A stretch of DNA of 64,000 nt from Phnomibacter ginsenosidimutans (GTDB lineage: Bacteria > Bacteroidota > Bacteroidia > Chitinophagales > Chitinophagaceae): positions 1,856,501 to 1,920,500 of the forward strand of contig NZ_CP046566.1 of the NCBI RefSeq assembly GCF_009740285.1, written 5' to 3'. Under the pieces are notes generated by a model that saw nothing but the letters and a program-made list of their open reading frames with translations, ran no database searches and was not told where the DNA came from. A program made the translations under genes and the position numbers. Below, piece by piece: positions 1-7,809 of this stretch. Every line of letters begins with the position of its first letter. The stretch's first letter is position 1.

Positions 1-1
1 C

Positions 2-346
2 TTTCCCGATTTGGTGAAGCGTGGCCACCTGTTCATTTTGGAAACGCCGCTCTTTAGGGTACGCAATAAGCAGGAAACCATTTATTGCTACGACGAAAAA
101 GAAAAGCAGGCAGCCATTGCCAAGCTGGGCAAGAATCCTGAAATCACCCGCTTCAAGGGTTTGGGTGAAATTTCGCCCAACGAGTTTGGCCAATTCATAG
201 GCAACGACATTCGACTACAACCGGTGCTGCTGGAGCAGGGCGACCATATACAGCAATTGCTGGAATACTACATGGGCAAAAACACCATGCAGCGCCAAGA
301 GTTTATCATCGACAACCTGCGGGTAGAACTTGATTTAGTAGATTAA
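2..346 (+). CDS. parE: DNA topoisomerase IV subunit B, C-terminal end (partial)
   Basis: This is the 3' end of a type IIA topoisomerase B subunit, the ATPase/Toprim partner of the A subunit; the start lies outside the window. About 114 residues are visible. They contain [15 protein letters not shown], the conserved segment near the C-terminus of the GyrB/ParE Toprim region, followed by the usual tail with an MGKNT-like element. I call it ParE rather than GyrB because a ParC-type A subunit lies 1.7 kb downstream on the same strand. The two subunits are separated by two unrelated genes (a methyltransferase and a DUF1835 protein), probably in one transcription unit. The assignment to type IIA subunit B is firm; ParE over GyrB is inference from context. 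Confidence 0.9.
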   Translation, partial: FPDLVKRGHLFILETPLFRVRNKQETIYCYDEKEKQAAIAKLGKNPEITRFKGLGEISPNEFGQFIGNDIRLQPVLLEQGDHIQQLLEYYMGKNTMQRQEFIIDNLRVELDLVD

Positions 347-359
347 TTTTAGTAGGCAA

Positions 360-1145
360 ATGCTTGAATTTCATACAGATTATAAACGATACTTCGACAT
401 TCAGCTGGAGAATGCCCGCCGGTCGGTGATTCCATTTATTGAGCAAGGCAAACCGCTGAAGCCCGGCATGCAGTTGTTGGAAATCGGCTGTGGTCAGGGT
501 AGCCTGTTGCGGGCATTTGCCGAAAAAGGGCTGCAATGTGTAGGGGTAGAAATGTACCCATTGTGGCTCGAAAAAGCCAACGAATGGCTGCAACCCGAAC
601 TGCAAAGTGGGCAGGTGCGGCTCATCAGCAGCAATATTTATGATGTAAATCCGGAGCAGGATTTGGGCACTTTGTTTGATGTCATCGTATTGAAAGACGT
701 CATCGAACATATCCACGACCAGCCCAAACTCATTGCTTGGATGAAAACCTTTTTGAAGCCGGATGGGGTTATCTTTTTTGCCTTCCCGCCGTGGTACATG
801 CCTTATGGTGGCCATCAGCAGGTGTTGCACGGATGGTTGGGCAAAACCCCGTACTGGCACTTATTGCCCATGCCTGTTTTCAAATGGCTCCTCAAAACCA
901 ACGGCCACAAACCTGATGATTTGGTGGAAATAAAAGAAACGGGTATTTCCATTGAGCGGTTCGAACGCATTTTGCAACAAAGTGGCTACCGGAAAGTAAA
1001 GGAGCAGCAATGGCTCATCAACCCCGTGTATGAATACAAGTTTGGGTGGAAGCCTAAAAAGCAATGGGGGCTGGTAAATGCGCTGCCTTTCCTCCGTAAT
1101 TTTTTCACGACCTGCAGCTACTACCTGGTGGCTGCCCAACGATAA
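360..1145 (+). CDS. class I SAM-dependent methyltransferase
   Basis: A 261-residue protein with a Rossmann-type SAM-binding core. Motif I is LEIGCGQG at residues 40-47. An acidic residue follows at the end of strand 2 (VGVEM, about residue 64), and a motif IV-like VLKDVIEHIHD lies at about 110-120. The last third (PWYMPYGGHQQ onward) resembles the C-terminal part of UbiG/small-molecule methyltransferases, but I cannot name the substrate. The gene starts 13 nt after the parE stop and ends 10 nt before the next start, so it is probably cotranscribed with them. No signal peptide is seen; it should be cytosolic. Confidence 0.85.
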   Translation: MLEFHTDYKRYFDIQLENARRSVIPFIEQGKPLKPGMQLLEIGCGQGSLLRAFAEKGLQCVGVEMYPLWLEKANEWLQPELQSGQVRLISSNIYDVNPEQDLGTLFDVIVLKDVIEHIHDQPKLIAWMKTFLKPDGVIFFAFPPWYMPYGGHQQVLHGWLGKTPYWHLLPMPVFKWLLKTNGHKPDDLVEIKETGISIERFERILQQSGYRKVKEQQWLINPVYEYKFGWKPKKQWGLVNALPFLRNFFTTCSYYLVAAQR

Positions 1146-1155
1146 AACGAGCACT

Positions 1156-2025
1156 ATGATTCATATTGTGTTTAATGAACCCGATGTAGCGGCGTTGCTG
1201 CAGGCCATAGCACTCGACGAAAGTTTACAGGGCGATGTGCAGGTGATTAAAGATGATTATGCCGTTGGCCCGCTGGCAGCGATGGACGATGCCGAAGGCT
1301 GGAAAGCTCGCCGCGACTGGTGGCGCATGCTGCTGGCCAGCACCGGCGAAGAGAATGTGGACGAACGCCTGAGCATGGTGGATGATAAAATGACCTTGCA
1401 CAACCTTACCAAGGCCCTCGATGAAAACGAACAGGAAGTGCTGTGGATTTGGGCGGCGCAAAACAAACACGATGTAAGCGGCTATTACTGGCTCATCAGT
1501 CAGCTGCAGCCATGGCAGGGCCGGGTGTTCATTTTATACCTCAACAACCTGCCTTTCCTCAGCGATAAGGGCGGTATTTTTTACCCCCAATGGCTGAGTG
1601 AAATACCCGCCAAAGAGTTTTTAAAAGCCAAAAAACTGGCTCGCCTCGTTACCCCCAGCGAGTTTGAAGTAGACATAGACGAATGGAAAAAACAATGCCG
1701 CGATGGCCAAATGGTGCGGCTGCTGGAAGGCGGTAAAAAGCTGGGGCAAACCACCGAAGACTTTTATGATAAAGCCCTCGCCAAATATGTGCACGGCGAT
1801 TTCAGTAAAGGCAACAAAATCATCAACCAGTTTTTGAGCAAGGAAAAAGAAACCACCGGCGATGTGTACCTCACCTGGCGCCTCAAGCAATTGGTGGAGC
1901 CCAACGGTTGGGAGGTGAAGGGCGACCTGAACAAAACCGTTCGTGATTTTGAACTCCGCAACCCGGCCATGCCTTCGCTTAAAAAGAAAGGCGATGCCGC
2001 CGAAGAAGCAACCACAGAAGAATAA
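1156..2025 (+). CDS. DUF1835 domain-containing protein
   Basis: A 289-residue protein. The start at 1156 (MIHIVFNEPD) is chosen because the open frame upstream runs back into the methyltransferase gene, while this ATG lies 10 nt after that gene's stop. The N-terminal part, with MIHIVFNEPDVAALLQ and DDYAVGPL, matches the DUF1835 family. The C-terminal part, with RLVTPSEFEVDIDEW and a basic KFYDKAL-like helix, fits the DUF3658 domain that usually accompanies it. The biochemical function of the family is not known to me. It sits between parE and parC, which says nothing clear about its role. Cytosolic; no membrane segments. Confidence 0.8.
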   Translation: MIHIVFNEPDVAALLQAIALDESLQGDVQVIKDDYAVGPLAAMDDAEGWKARRDWWRMLLASTGEENVDERLSMVDDKMTLHNLTKALDENEQEVLWIWAAQNKHDVSGYYWLISQLQPWQGRVFILYLNNLPFLSDKGGIFYPQWLSEIPAKEFLKAKKLARLVTPSEFEVDIDEWKKQCRDGQMVRLLEGGKKLGQTTEDFYDKALAKYVHGDFSKGNKIINQFLSKEKETTGDVYLTWRLKQLVEPNGWEVKGDLNKTVRDFELRNPAMPSLKKKGDAAEEATTEE

Positions 2026-2049
2026 ACCAGCAAAAGAGGAAGCGATATT

Positions 2050-4563
2050 ATGTCAGCGTTTGATCCAACCAAGGCCAATGAAAATGAACTCACCGGGGTG
2101 AGTGATTTGTACAAAGGCTGGTTTTTAGATTATGCATCGTATGTGATTTTGGAACGGGCCGTGCCGGCTGTAGAAGATGGACTGAAGCCCGTGCAACGCC
2201 GCATACTGCATGCCATGAAGGAAATGGATGATGGCCGCTACAACAAGGTGGCCAACATTGTGGGCCAGAGCATGCAGTACCACCCGCATGGCGACATGAG
2301 CATTACCGATGCCCTGGTAAACATGGGCCAAAAAGACCTGCTGATTGATACACAGGGTAACTGGGGCGATGTACGCACCGGCGACGATGCGGCCGCTGCC
2401 CGTTATATTGAAGCCCGCCTCAGCAAGTTTGCGCTGGAAGTGGCTTTCAACGCCAAAACCACGGAGTGGCAGCTGAGCTACGATGGTCGCAAGCAGGAGC
2501 CCGTCACCCTGCCCATGAAGTTTCCATTGCTGCTGGCGCAAGGGGCGGAGGGCATTGCCGTAGGCCTGTCTACCAAAATTTTGCCGCACAACTTTATTGA
2601 GCTTTGCGATGCGGCAGTGAAATATTTGAAAGGCAAACATTTTGATCTCTATCCCGATTTTCAAACGGGTGGCCAGATTGATGTAAGTAATTACAACGAT
2701 GGCAAGCGGGGCGGCAAAGTGCGGGTTCGTGCCCGCATTGAAGAGCTGGACAAGAAAACGCTGGTGATTCATGATGTGCCGTATGGCGTAACCGTGAGCA
2801 GTCTTATCGACAGCATTACCAAAGCCACCGAAGCCAAAAAAATTCAGGTAAAAAAAGTAACGGATGTAACTGCAGCTGATGTTCGCATTGTGGTGGAATT
2901 ACCCGCCGGTACTTCTACCGATATTACTATTGATGCGCTGTATGCTTTCACCGATTGTGAGGTGAGCATTTCGCCCAACGCCTGTGTGATTATCGATCAG
3001 AAGCCAAGGTTTGTAACGGCTACCGATTTGCTGAAATGGAGCACCGACAATACCAAAGGCTTGTTGCAAAAAGAATTGCAGATAAAACTGGCCGAGCTCA
3101 ACGAAAAATGGCATTACACTTCGTTGGAAAAAATCTTCTTCGAAGAAAAGATTTACAAAGAGCTGGAGAAGAAGCATGAAACATGGGACAAAGTGCTGCA
3201 GTCCATCGACAAGGCTTTTGCCCCTTTTAAACCACGACTGAAAAGAGATATTTCAAAAGAAGACATCATCAAGCTAACGGAGAAGCCAGTGCGGCGTATT
3301 TACAAACTCGACATCGACGAACTCGATCAGCAAATCAAGGGTATTGAAGGAGAGATTGCGCAGGTGCAGTTCGATTTGGACCACCTGAACGATTACGCCA
3401 TCAAATACTATGAAAACCTGAAAGCCAAGTTTGGCAAGGGCCGCGAACGCAAAACGGAAATCCGTTTGTTCGATACCATTCAGGTGCGGCAGGTAGCGGT
3501 GGCCAATGCCAAGCTCTATGTAAACCGGGCAGAGGGTTTCATTGGTACCGGCCTCAAGAAAGATGAGTTCGTTACCGATTGTTCCGACCTCGATGATATC
3601 ATTTGCATTACCAAACGAGGCACCATGAAAGTGGTGCGGGTGAGTGACAAAGCCTTTATTGGCAAAGACATTATCCATGTGGCAGTGTTCAACAAAAACG
3701 ATGAACGCACTACTTACAACATGATATATGTGGATGGCAAAAGTGGCGTGAGTTTTGCCAAGCGTTTTCAGGTAGGTGGTATTACCCGGGATAAGGAATA
3801 CGACCTTACCAAAGGCACCGACAAGAGTCGGGTGCATTACCTCACGGTAAATGCCAACGGCGAAGCAGAAGCGGTGCGGGTAAACCTGAGTCCTACTTGT
3901 ACAGCCCGCATCAAAGAGTTTGAATTTTACTTTGAAGAGCTGGCGATAAAAGGCCGTGCAAGTTTGGGCAATCAGGTTACAAAGTATCCCATCAAATCGG
4001 TGCGGTTTAAAGAGGCCGGCCGCTCTACCCTCGAAGGCCGCCGCCTGTGGTACGACGACCAGTTTGGCCGTATCAACACTGACGAAAAAGGTTTGTACCT
4101 CGGCATGTTTGAAGGTGACGACAAACTGCTGGTGATTTATACCAATGGCACTTATGAAATCACCGATCAGGAACTGACACAACGTTTTGAAGCAGACAAT
4201 GTATTGCTGATAGAACGCTTCGATCCCGAACGCATTATCACCGCCATTTACTTTGATAGCGACAAAGTGCAGTTCAACATCAAGCGTTTTAAAATTGAAA
4301 CCACAACACTCAAAACCAAGTTCCAGTTTATCAAAGAAGGCAAGGATAACTACCTTGAATTGGTGACCACCGATGAAGAGCCGACCCTGATTTTGAAAAC
4401 CGGAAAAGGTGCCACTGCCGAAACGCAGAAATTGAAAGTAAGCAGCCTGATAGATGTGATGGGTTGGAAAGCCGTGGGCAATAAACTGGTAGATAAGAAG
4501 GCCGTAGAAATGGAGTGGGAGCGACACGACGGACCACCCACGCAAAAAGAATTGTTTGAGTAA
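2050..4563 (+). CDS. parC: DNA topoisomerase IV subunit A
   Basis: An 837-residue type IIA topoisomerase A subunit, which cuts and rejoins DNA to decatenate daughter chromosomes. The N-terminal breakage-reunion domain shows ERAVPAVEDGLKPVQRR (about 35-51), the YHPHGD motif (77-82) and AAAARYIEARL with the catalytic tyrosine at residue 119. A coiled-coil tower follows. The C-terminal half (about 500-837) is beta-rich, with repeated GYPIKSVRF-like and TNGTYEIT strands typical of the pinwheel DNA-wrapping domain. Its partner parE ends at 346. The stop codon overlaps the next gene's start by one base (TAATG), suggesting translational coupling. ParC rather than GyrA is inferred from the shared locus with parE. 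Confidence 0.9.
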   Translation: MSAFDPTKANENELTGVSDLYKGWFLDYASYVILERAVPAVEDGLKPVQRRILHAMKEMDDGRYNKVANIVGQSMQYHPHGDMSITDALVNMGQKDLLIDTQGNWGDVRTGDDAAAARYIEARLSKFALEVAFNAKTTEWQLSYDGRKQEPVTLPMKFPLLLAQGAEGIAVGLSTKILPHNFIELCDAAVKYLKGKHFDLYPDFQTGGQIDVSNYNDGKRGGKVRVRARIEELDKKTLVIHDVPYGVTVSSLIDSITKATEAKKIQVKKVTDVTAADVRIVVELPAGTSTDITIDALYAFTDCEVSISPNACVIIDQKPRFVTATDLLKWSTDNTKGLLQKELQIKLAELNEKWHYTSLEKIFFEEKIYKELEKKHETWDKVLQSIDKAFAPFKPRLKRDISKEDIIKLTEKPVRRIYKLDIDELDQQIKGIEGEIAQVQFDLDHLNDYAIKYYENLKAKFGKGRERKTEIRLFDTIQVRQVAVANAKLYVNRAEGFIGTGLKKDEFVTDCSDLDDIICITKRGTMKVVRVSDKAFIGKDIIHVAVFNKNDERTTYNMIYVDGKSGVSFAKRFQVGGITRDKEYDLTKGTDKSRVHYLTVNANGEAEAVRVNLSPTCTARIKEFEFYFEELAIKGRASLGNQVTKYPIKSVRFKEAGRSTLEGRRLWYDDQFGRINTDEKGLYLGMFEGDDKLLVIYTNGTYEITDQELTQRFEADNVLLIERFDPERIITAIYFDSDKVQFNIKRFKIETTTLKTKFQFIKEGKDNYLELVTTDEEPTLILKTGKGATAETQKLKVSSLIDVMGWKAVGNKLVDKKAVEMEWERHDGPPTQKELFE

Positions 4564-5339
4564 TGCTGCACAGCTGGCTACTTCCCGAAGGTATGGCTGC
4601 TCCTGAGCAGGCAAAGCGCATTGTGTCGCTGGTGCCCTCGCTTACCGAGTGGTTGCATACGCTAGGGCTGGAGGAGGAAACTGTAGGCATCACCAAGTTT
4701 TGCATTCGCCCCGATGAATGGTTTCGGCAAAAGACCAGGGTTGGGGGCACCAAAAATGTACATGTGGATGAGCTCCTGGCGTTGCAACCAGATTTGGTGA
4801 TTGCCAGCAAAGAAGAAAATGTGGCTGAACAGGTGCAATCTATTGCACAGCAAGTGCCTGTGCTGCTTACGGATATAGAGAACCTCGAAGATGCTTTGGC
4901 CAGCATGCAACTGATTGCTGACATTGCCCATCGGAGTGAAGCAGCAAAAGCGTTGTTGGCGCAAATTCAAATGGATTTTGCCACCGCTTTACCGCAGGCC
5001 GGCCGGGCTTTGTACCTCATTTGGCGGGAGCCATACATGAGTGTGGGTAGAGATACCTTCATTCATGCCATGTTGCAAATGGCCGGTTGGGAAAATGTAT
5101 GCGGGTATCAAACCCGTTATCCAACTTTCACATTGGCAGAAATGCAGGCATTACAACCCGATGTGTTGCTGCTGAGTAGCGAACCATTTCCATTTAAAAT
5201 TAATCACGTGCTGGAGCTGTCGGCTCATTTTCCACACACCCGTATTTGCCTGGTAGATGGCGAAATGTTTAGTTGGTATGGCAGCAGGCTGTTGAAATCC
5301 ATGTCGTATTTCAAAGAGTTGCACCGGCAATTGACCTAA
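4563..5339 (+). CDS. BtuF-like substrate-binding protein (TroA/helical-backbone fold)
   Basis: A 258-residue protein of the periplasmic-binding, helical-backbone metal-receptor type (the BtuF/FepB group). Typical features are RIVSLVPSLTEWLHTLGL near the N-terminus, VGGTKNVHVDELLALQPDLVIA in the first lobe and LQPDVLLLSSEPFPF in the second. The family binds cobalamin or metal chelates. This copy has no signal peptide and no permease or ATPase neighbours, so a transport role is not shown; cytosolic members are often annotated as cobalamin-binding protein. It starts within the parC stop (one-base overlap). Confidence 0.75.
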   Translation: MLHSWLLPEGMAAPEQAKRIVSLVPSLTEWLHTLGLEEETVGITKFCIRPDEWFRQKTRVGGTKNVHVDELLALQPDLVIASKEENVAEQVQSIAQQVPVLLTDIENLEDALASMQLIADIAHRSEAAKALLAQIQMDFATALPQAGRALYLIWREPYMSVGRDTFIHAMLQMAGWENVCGYQTRYPTFTLAEMQALQPDVLLLSSEPFPFKINHVLELSAHFPHTRICLVDGEMFSWYGSRLLKSMSYFKELHRQLT

Positions 5340-5412
5340 TTGGAGGTTCCTGAATACCAATATGCTGAGTTTGTACAAGAGTCTTTACTTTTACCCGCTT
5401 TAATTTTCGAGT

Positions 5413-6345
5413 ATGAGCACCAAAGAGAAACAGTTGGAAGAATTTGAGAGTCGGTTGACAGGCGATGATTTAGCAGCCAATACCACCGAAGACTCAAGGC
5501 TTTCCTGGTTTAAGCGTAAGCACAAAGGCATTACCACTTCTACATCGGAGAAGCGGGAAACCCCCGATGGTTTGTGGACCATGTGCCCATCGTGCAAGTT
5601 TACCTGCACTACCATTGAGCTCAAAGAGAACTACTACGTTTGCCCAAAGTGCAATCATCATCACCGCATTGGCAGCGATGAATATTTCGAAATCCTTTTT
5701 GACGAAAAAGAATACCAACGTTTGTTCGACGAAATCCGCAGCAAGGACTACCTCGGCTTTGTGGATTTGAAACCGTATCAAAAACGACTGGAAGAAACCT
5801 GGTCGAAGACTGACCTGCACGATAGCATGAGTGTAGCGCATGGAAAAGTGGGCGGCTTTGATTTGGTAGTGGCTTGCATGGATTTCGAATTCATTGGTGG
5901 TAGCCTCGGCAGTGTAATGGGCGAAAAAATTTGCCGTGCTGCCGACTATTGTCTGGAGCACCGCATTCCATTCATGATCATCAGTAAGAGTGGTGGTGCC
6001 CGTATGATGGAAAGTGCCTTCAGCCTTATGCAGCTGCCCAAAACATTGGGTCGCTTGTCGCTGCTTTCTGATGCCAAGATTCCGTACATCTCTTTGTGTA
6101 CCGATCCCACTTTTGGTGGTACCACAGCTTCGTTTTCTATGCTGGGCGATATCATCATTGCAGAGCCCAAAGCCCTTATTGGTTTTGCAGGCCCGAGGGT
6201 AATTAAAGAAACCATCAAGAAAGATTTACCGAAAGGATTTCAGCGGTCAGAGTTTTTGCTCGATCATGGTTTCCTCGATTTTATTGTAGACAGAAAAGAA
6301 CTGAAAGCAAAGCTGGCGCAAATGCTGGATTTGTTTCAGCACTAA
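5413..6345 (+). CDS. accD: acetyl-CoA carboxylase carboxyltransferase subunit beta
   Basis: A 310-residue beta subunit of the ACC carboxyltransferase, which with AccA moves the carboxyl group from biotin to acetyl-CoA to form malonyl-CoA. A zinc ribbon is formed by Cys58, Cys61, Cys77 and Cys80 (MCPSCKF and YVCPKCNHH). The crotonase-fold core shows GGSLGSVMGEK, SGGARMMES and PTFGGTTASFSMLGD, and GFAGPRVIKETI towards the end. An N-terminal extension of about 50 residues before the zinc ribbon is a little longer than in E. coli. A terminator follows at 6353. accA is not in the window. Confidence 0.95.
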   Translation: MSTKEKQLEEFESRLTGDDLAANTTEDSRLSWFKRKHKGITTSTSEKRETPDGLWTMCPSCKFTCTTIELKENYYVCPKCNHHHRIGSDEYFEILFDEKEYQRLFDEIRSKDYLGFVDLKPYQKRLEETWSKTDLHDSMSVAHGKVGGFDLVVACMDFEFIGGSLGSVMGEKICRAADYCLEHRIPFMIISKSGGARMMESAFSLMQLPKTLGRLSLLSDAKIPYISLCTDPTFGGTTASFSMLGDIIIAEPKALIGFAGPRVIKETIKKDLPKGFQRSEFLLDHGFLDFIVDRKELKAKLAQMLDLFQH

Positions 6346-6352
6346 ATAACAG

Positions 6353-6377
6353 AAGCGCCAATTGCGGCGCTTTTTTT
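6353..6377 (+). terminator. intrinsic terminator after accD
   Basis: A 7-bp stem, AAGCGCC (6353-6359) with GGCGCTT (6366-6372), and a six-base loop run into a T tract ending at 6377, immediately upstream of smpB. Confidence 0.85.
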
Positions 6378-6393
6378 AACGGGATGGTGTAGC

Positions 6394-6831
6394 ATGGCAA
6401 TCAGCAACAAACAGGCATATCACGAATACTTCATTGAGCAAACCTATACGGCGGGGCTGGTGCTTACCGGTACCGAAGTAAAAAGCTTGCGGGCAGGCAA
6501 AGCCAGCTTCAATGATGCCTATTGTTTGTTTCATAAAGGCGAGCTGTATATTAAAAGCCTGCACATCAGCGAGTACAAGTTGGGCACCATTTACAACCAC
6601 CTGCCCACGCAGGAACGCAAACTGCTGCTTACCAAAAAAGAATTGAAAAAGCTGGAAGCCAAAATGAAAGAGAAGGGCTACACCATTGTGCCCCTTAAAA
6701 TATTTTTTGCAGAAAGCGGCTACGCCAAAATGGAAATTGGTTTGGGCAAAGGCAAGAAGCTGCATGACAAGCGGGAAACCCTCAAGCAAAAAGATGTGGA
6801 CCGCGAAATCAAACGCTACATCAAGCGGTAA
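6394..6831 (+). CDS. smpB: SsrA-binding protein SmpB
   Basis: A 145-residue tmRNA-binding protein required for trans-translation, which rescues stalled ribosomes. It carries the family signature TGTEVKSLRAGKASFNDAY at about 27-45, the HISEYKLGTIYNH region, and the lysine-rich tail (KKLHDKRETLKQKDVDREIKRYIKR region) that folds in the ribosome A site. The length is normal for the family. It follows the accD terminator and is three bases upstream of a lipoprotein gene. No tmRNA gene was recognised in the window. Confidence 0.95.
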   Translation: MAISNKQAYHEYFIEQTYTAGLVLTGTEVKSLRAGKASFNDAYCLFHKGELYIKSLHISEYKLGTIYNHLPTQERKLLLTKKELKKLEAKMKEKGYTIVPLKIFFAESGYAKMEIGLGKGKKLHDKRETLKQKDVDREIKRYIKR

Positions 6832-6834
6832 ACG

Positions 6835-7647
6835 ATGCGGCAGCTTGTCTTTATATGCTTGCTTGTATTAGTGCTGCAGTCTTGCATGCAACAGCGCATT
6901 GCAAAGTGTTTTCCTGCAACCAATCATTCTTCAGCATGTAGCGGCACACAGTTTTTTGCATTGGCCAAAAGTTATAATTGGCAGCAGCGGGATTCGCTGG
7001 CCATAGATTGGTTTATGCAAGGCCATGTGCCCGATTTCTTTCGTCGCTTTGCACCCATTCGGGTAACCATGAAAGACAGCAACGGGCATGCGTTTCGATT
7101 GACTTATTGGGTATCGCCCGATTATTTTGTGGTAGGCAACAATGAAGATTGGGTGCGGGTACCTATTACGCCAATGGCTGCTCAACGCCTGCTCGATACA
7201 GTGCATGCCATACTGCCCACCCGCAAAATGGTGGATGATATTTACCTGCAATCAACAGTGAAACTGGCACCATTGCCCATGTTTGCTTTTCGGGACAGTA
7301 GTGTTACCATGTATCAGCATCACCTGATGATAGAAGGCCAGCGCCAACAACGCAAAGGATTAATTGCTGGTATAAAAAAAGATGTGGTCACCACTTCAAA
7401 ATTGCTAACTGACAAACGTGCTAATCGGGTGGCCATTTATGGATGGCATCAACCCAATGGACAACCGATTCAGCCTTTGTACACCGGGCATGTAAACTGG
7501 TATGTTGATTACAGTCATGGCATTCGGTTTGTGCATGCCACTGGTAAACTCAATGGTAAAAAAGTGCAGTTAACAAACCTGCTTTCGAATCCGCAACTCG
7601 CAGCATTGCTCTGCTACGAAGACAGTTGCGGTTATGTACGCTACTAA
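6835..7647 (+). CDS. hypothetical lipoprotein
   Basis: A 270-residue protein of unknown function. Residues 1-16 form a hydrophobic signal segment ending in the lipobox VLQSC with the acylated cysteine at 17, so it should be a membrane-anchored, exported lipoprotein. The mature part contains several aromatic and histidine-rich motifs (for example YVDYSHGIRF and YGWHQPNG), which look like conserved active-site-type positions, but I do not recognise the family. It starts three bases after the smpB stop and may be cotranscribed with it. Confidence 0.7.
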   Translation: MRQLVFICLLVLVLQSCMQQRIAKCFPATNHSSACSGTQFFALAKSYNWQQRDSLAIDWFMQGHVPDFFRRFAPIRVTMKDSNGHAFRLTYWVSPDYFVVGNNEDWVRVPITPMAAQRLLDTVHAILPTRKMVDDIYLQSTVKLAPLPMFAFRDSSVTMYQHHLMIEGQRQQRKGLIAGIKKDVVTTSKLLTDKRANRVAIYGWHQPNGQPIQPLYTGHVNWYVDYSHGIRFVHATGKLNGKKVQLTNLLSNPQLAALLCYEDSCGYVRY

Positions 7648-7809
7648 AGATGCTCTGTAATTTCTCTTTTTACTTCATCTAAGAAGCCTTTCGTACATCA
7701 TATTTGCCGTTCATGAATTGGTCAGGAAAATGCGCCTTTCAGGCACAATTTGGTTTTTGAGCCGGTTGATGTGAAGCAGTTTTACAGCCTTCATATCAAA
7801 CGAACGCAC

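Noticed and set aside
2-4563. A parE-parC gene pair interrupted by mobile DNA
   Set aside because: The two genes between them are tightly spaced, of normal composition and conserved-looking; there are no repeats or transposase remnants.
3274-4614. A 446-codon open frame on the minus strand inside parC
   Set aside because: It lies fully antisense to a well-conserved topoisomerase gene, has no family features, and is a product of codon bias in parC.
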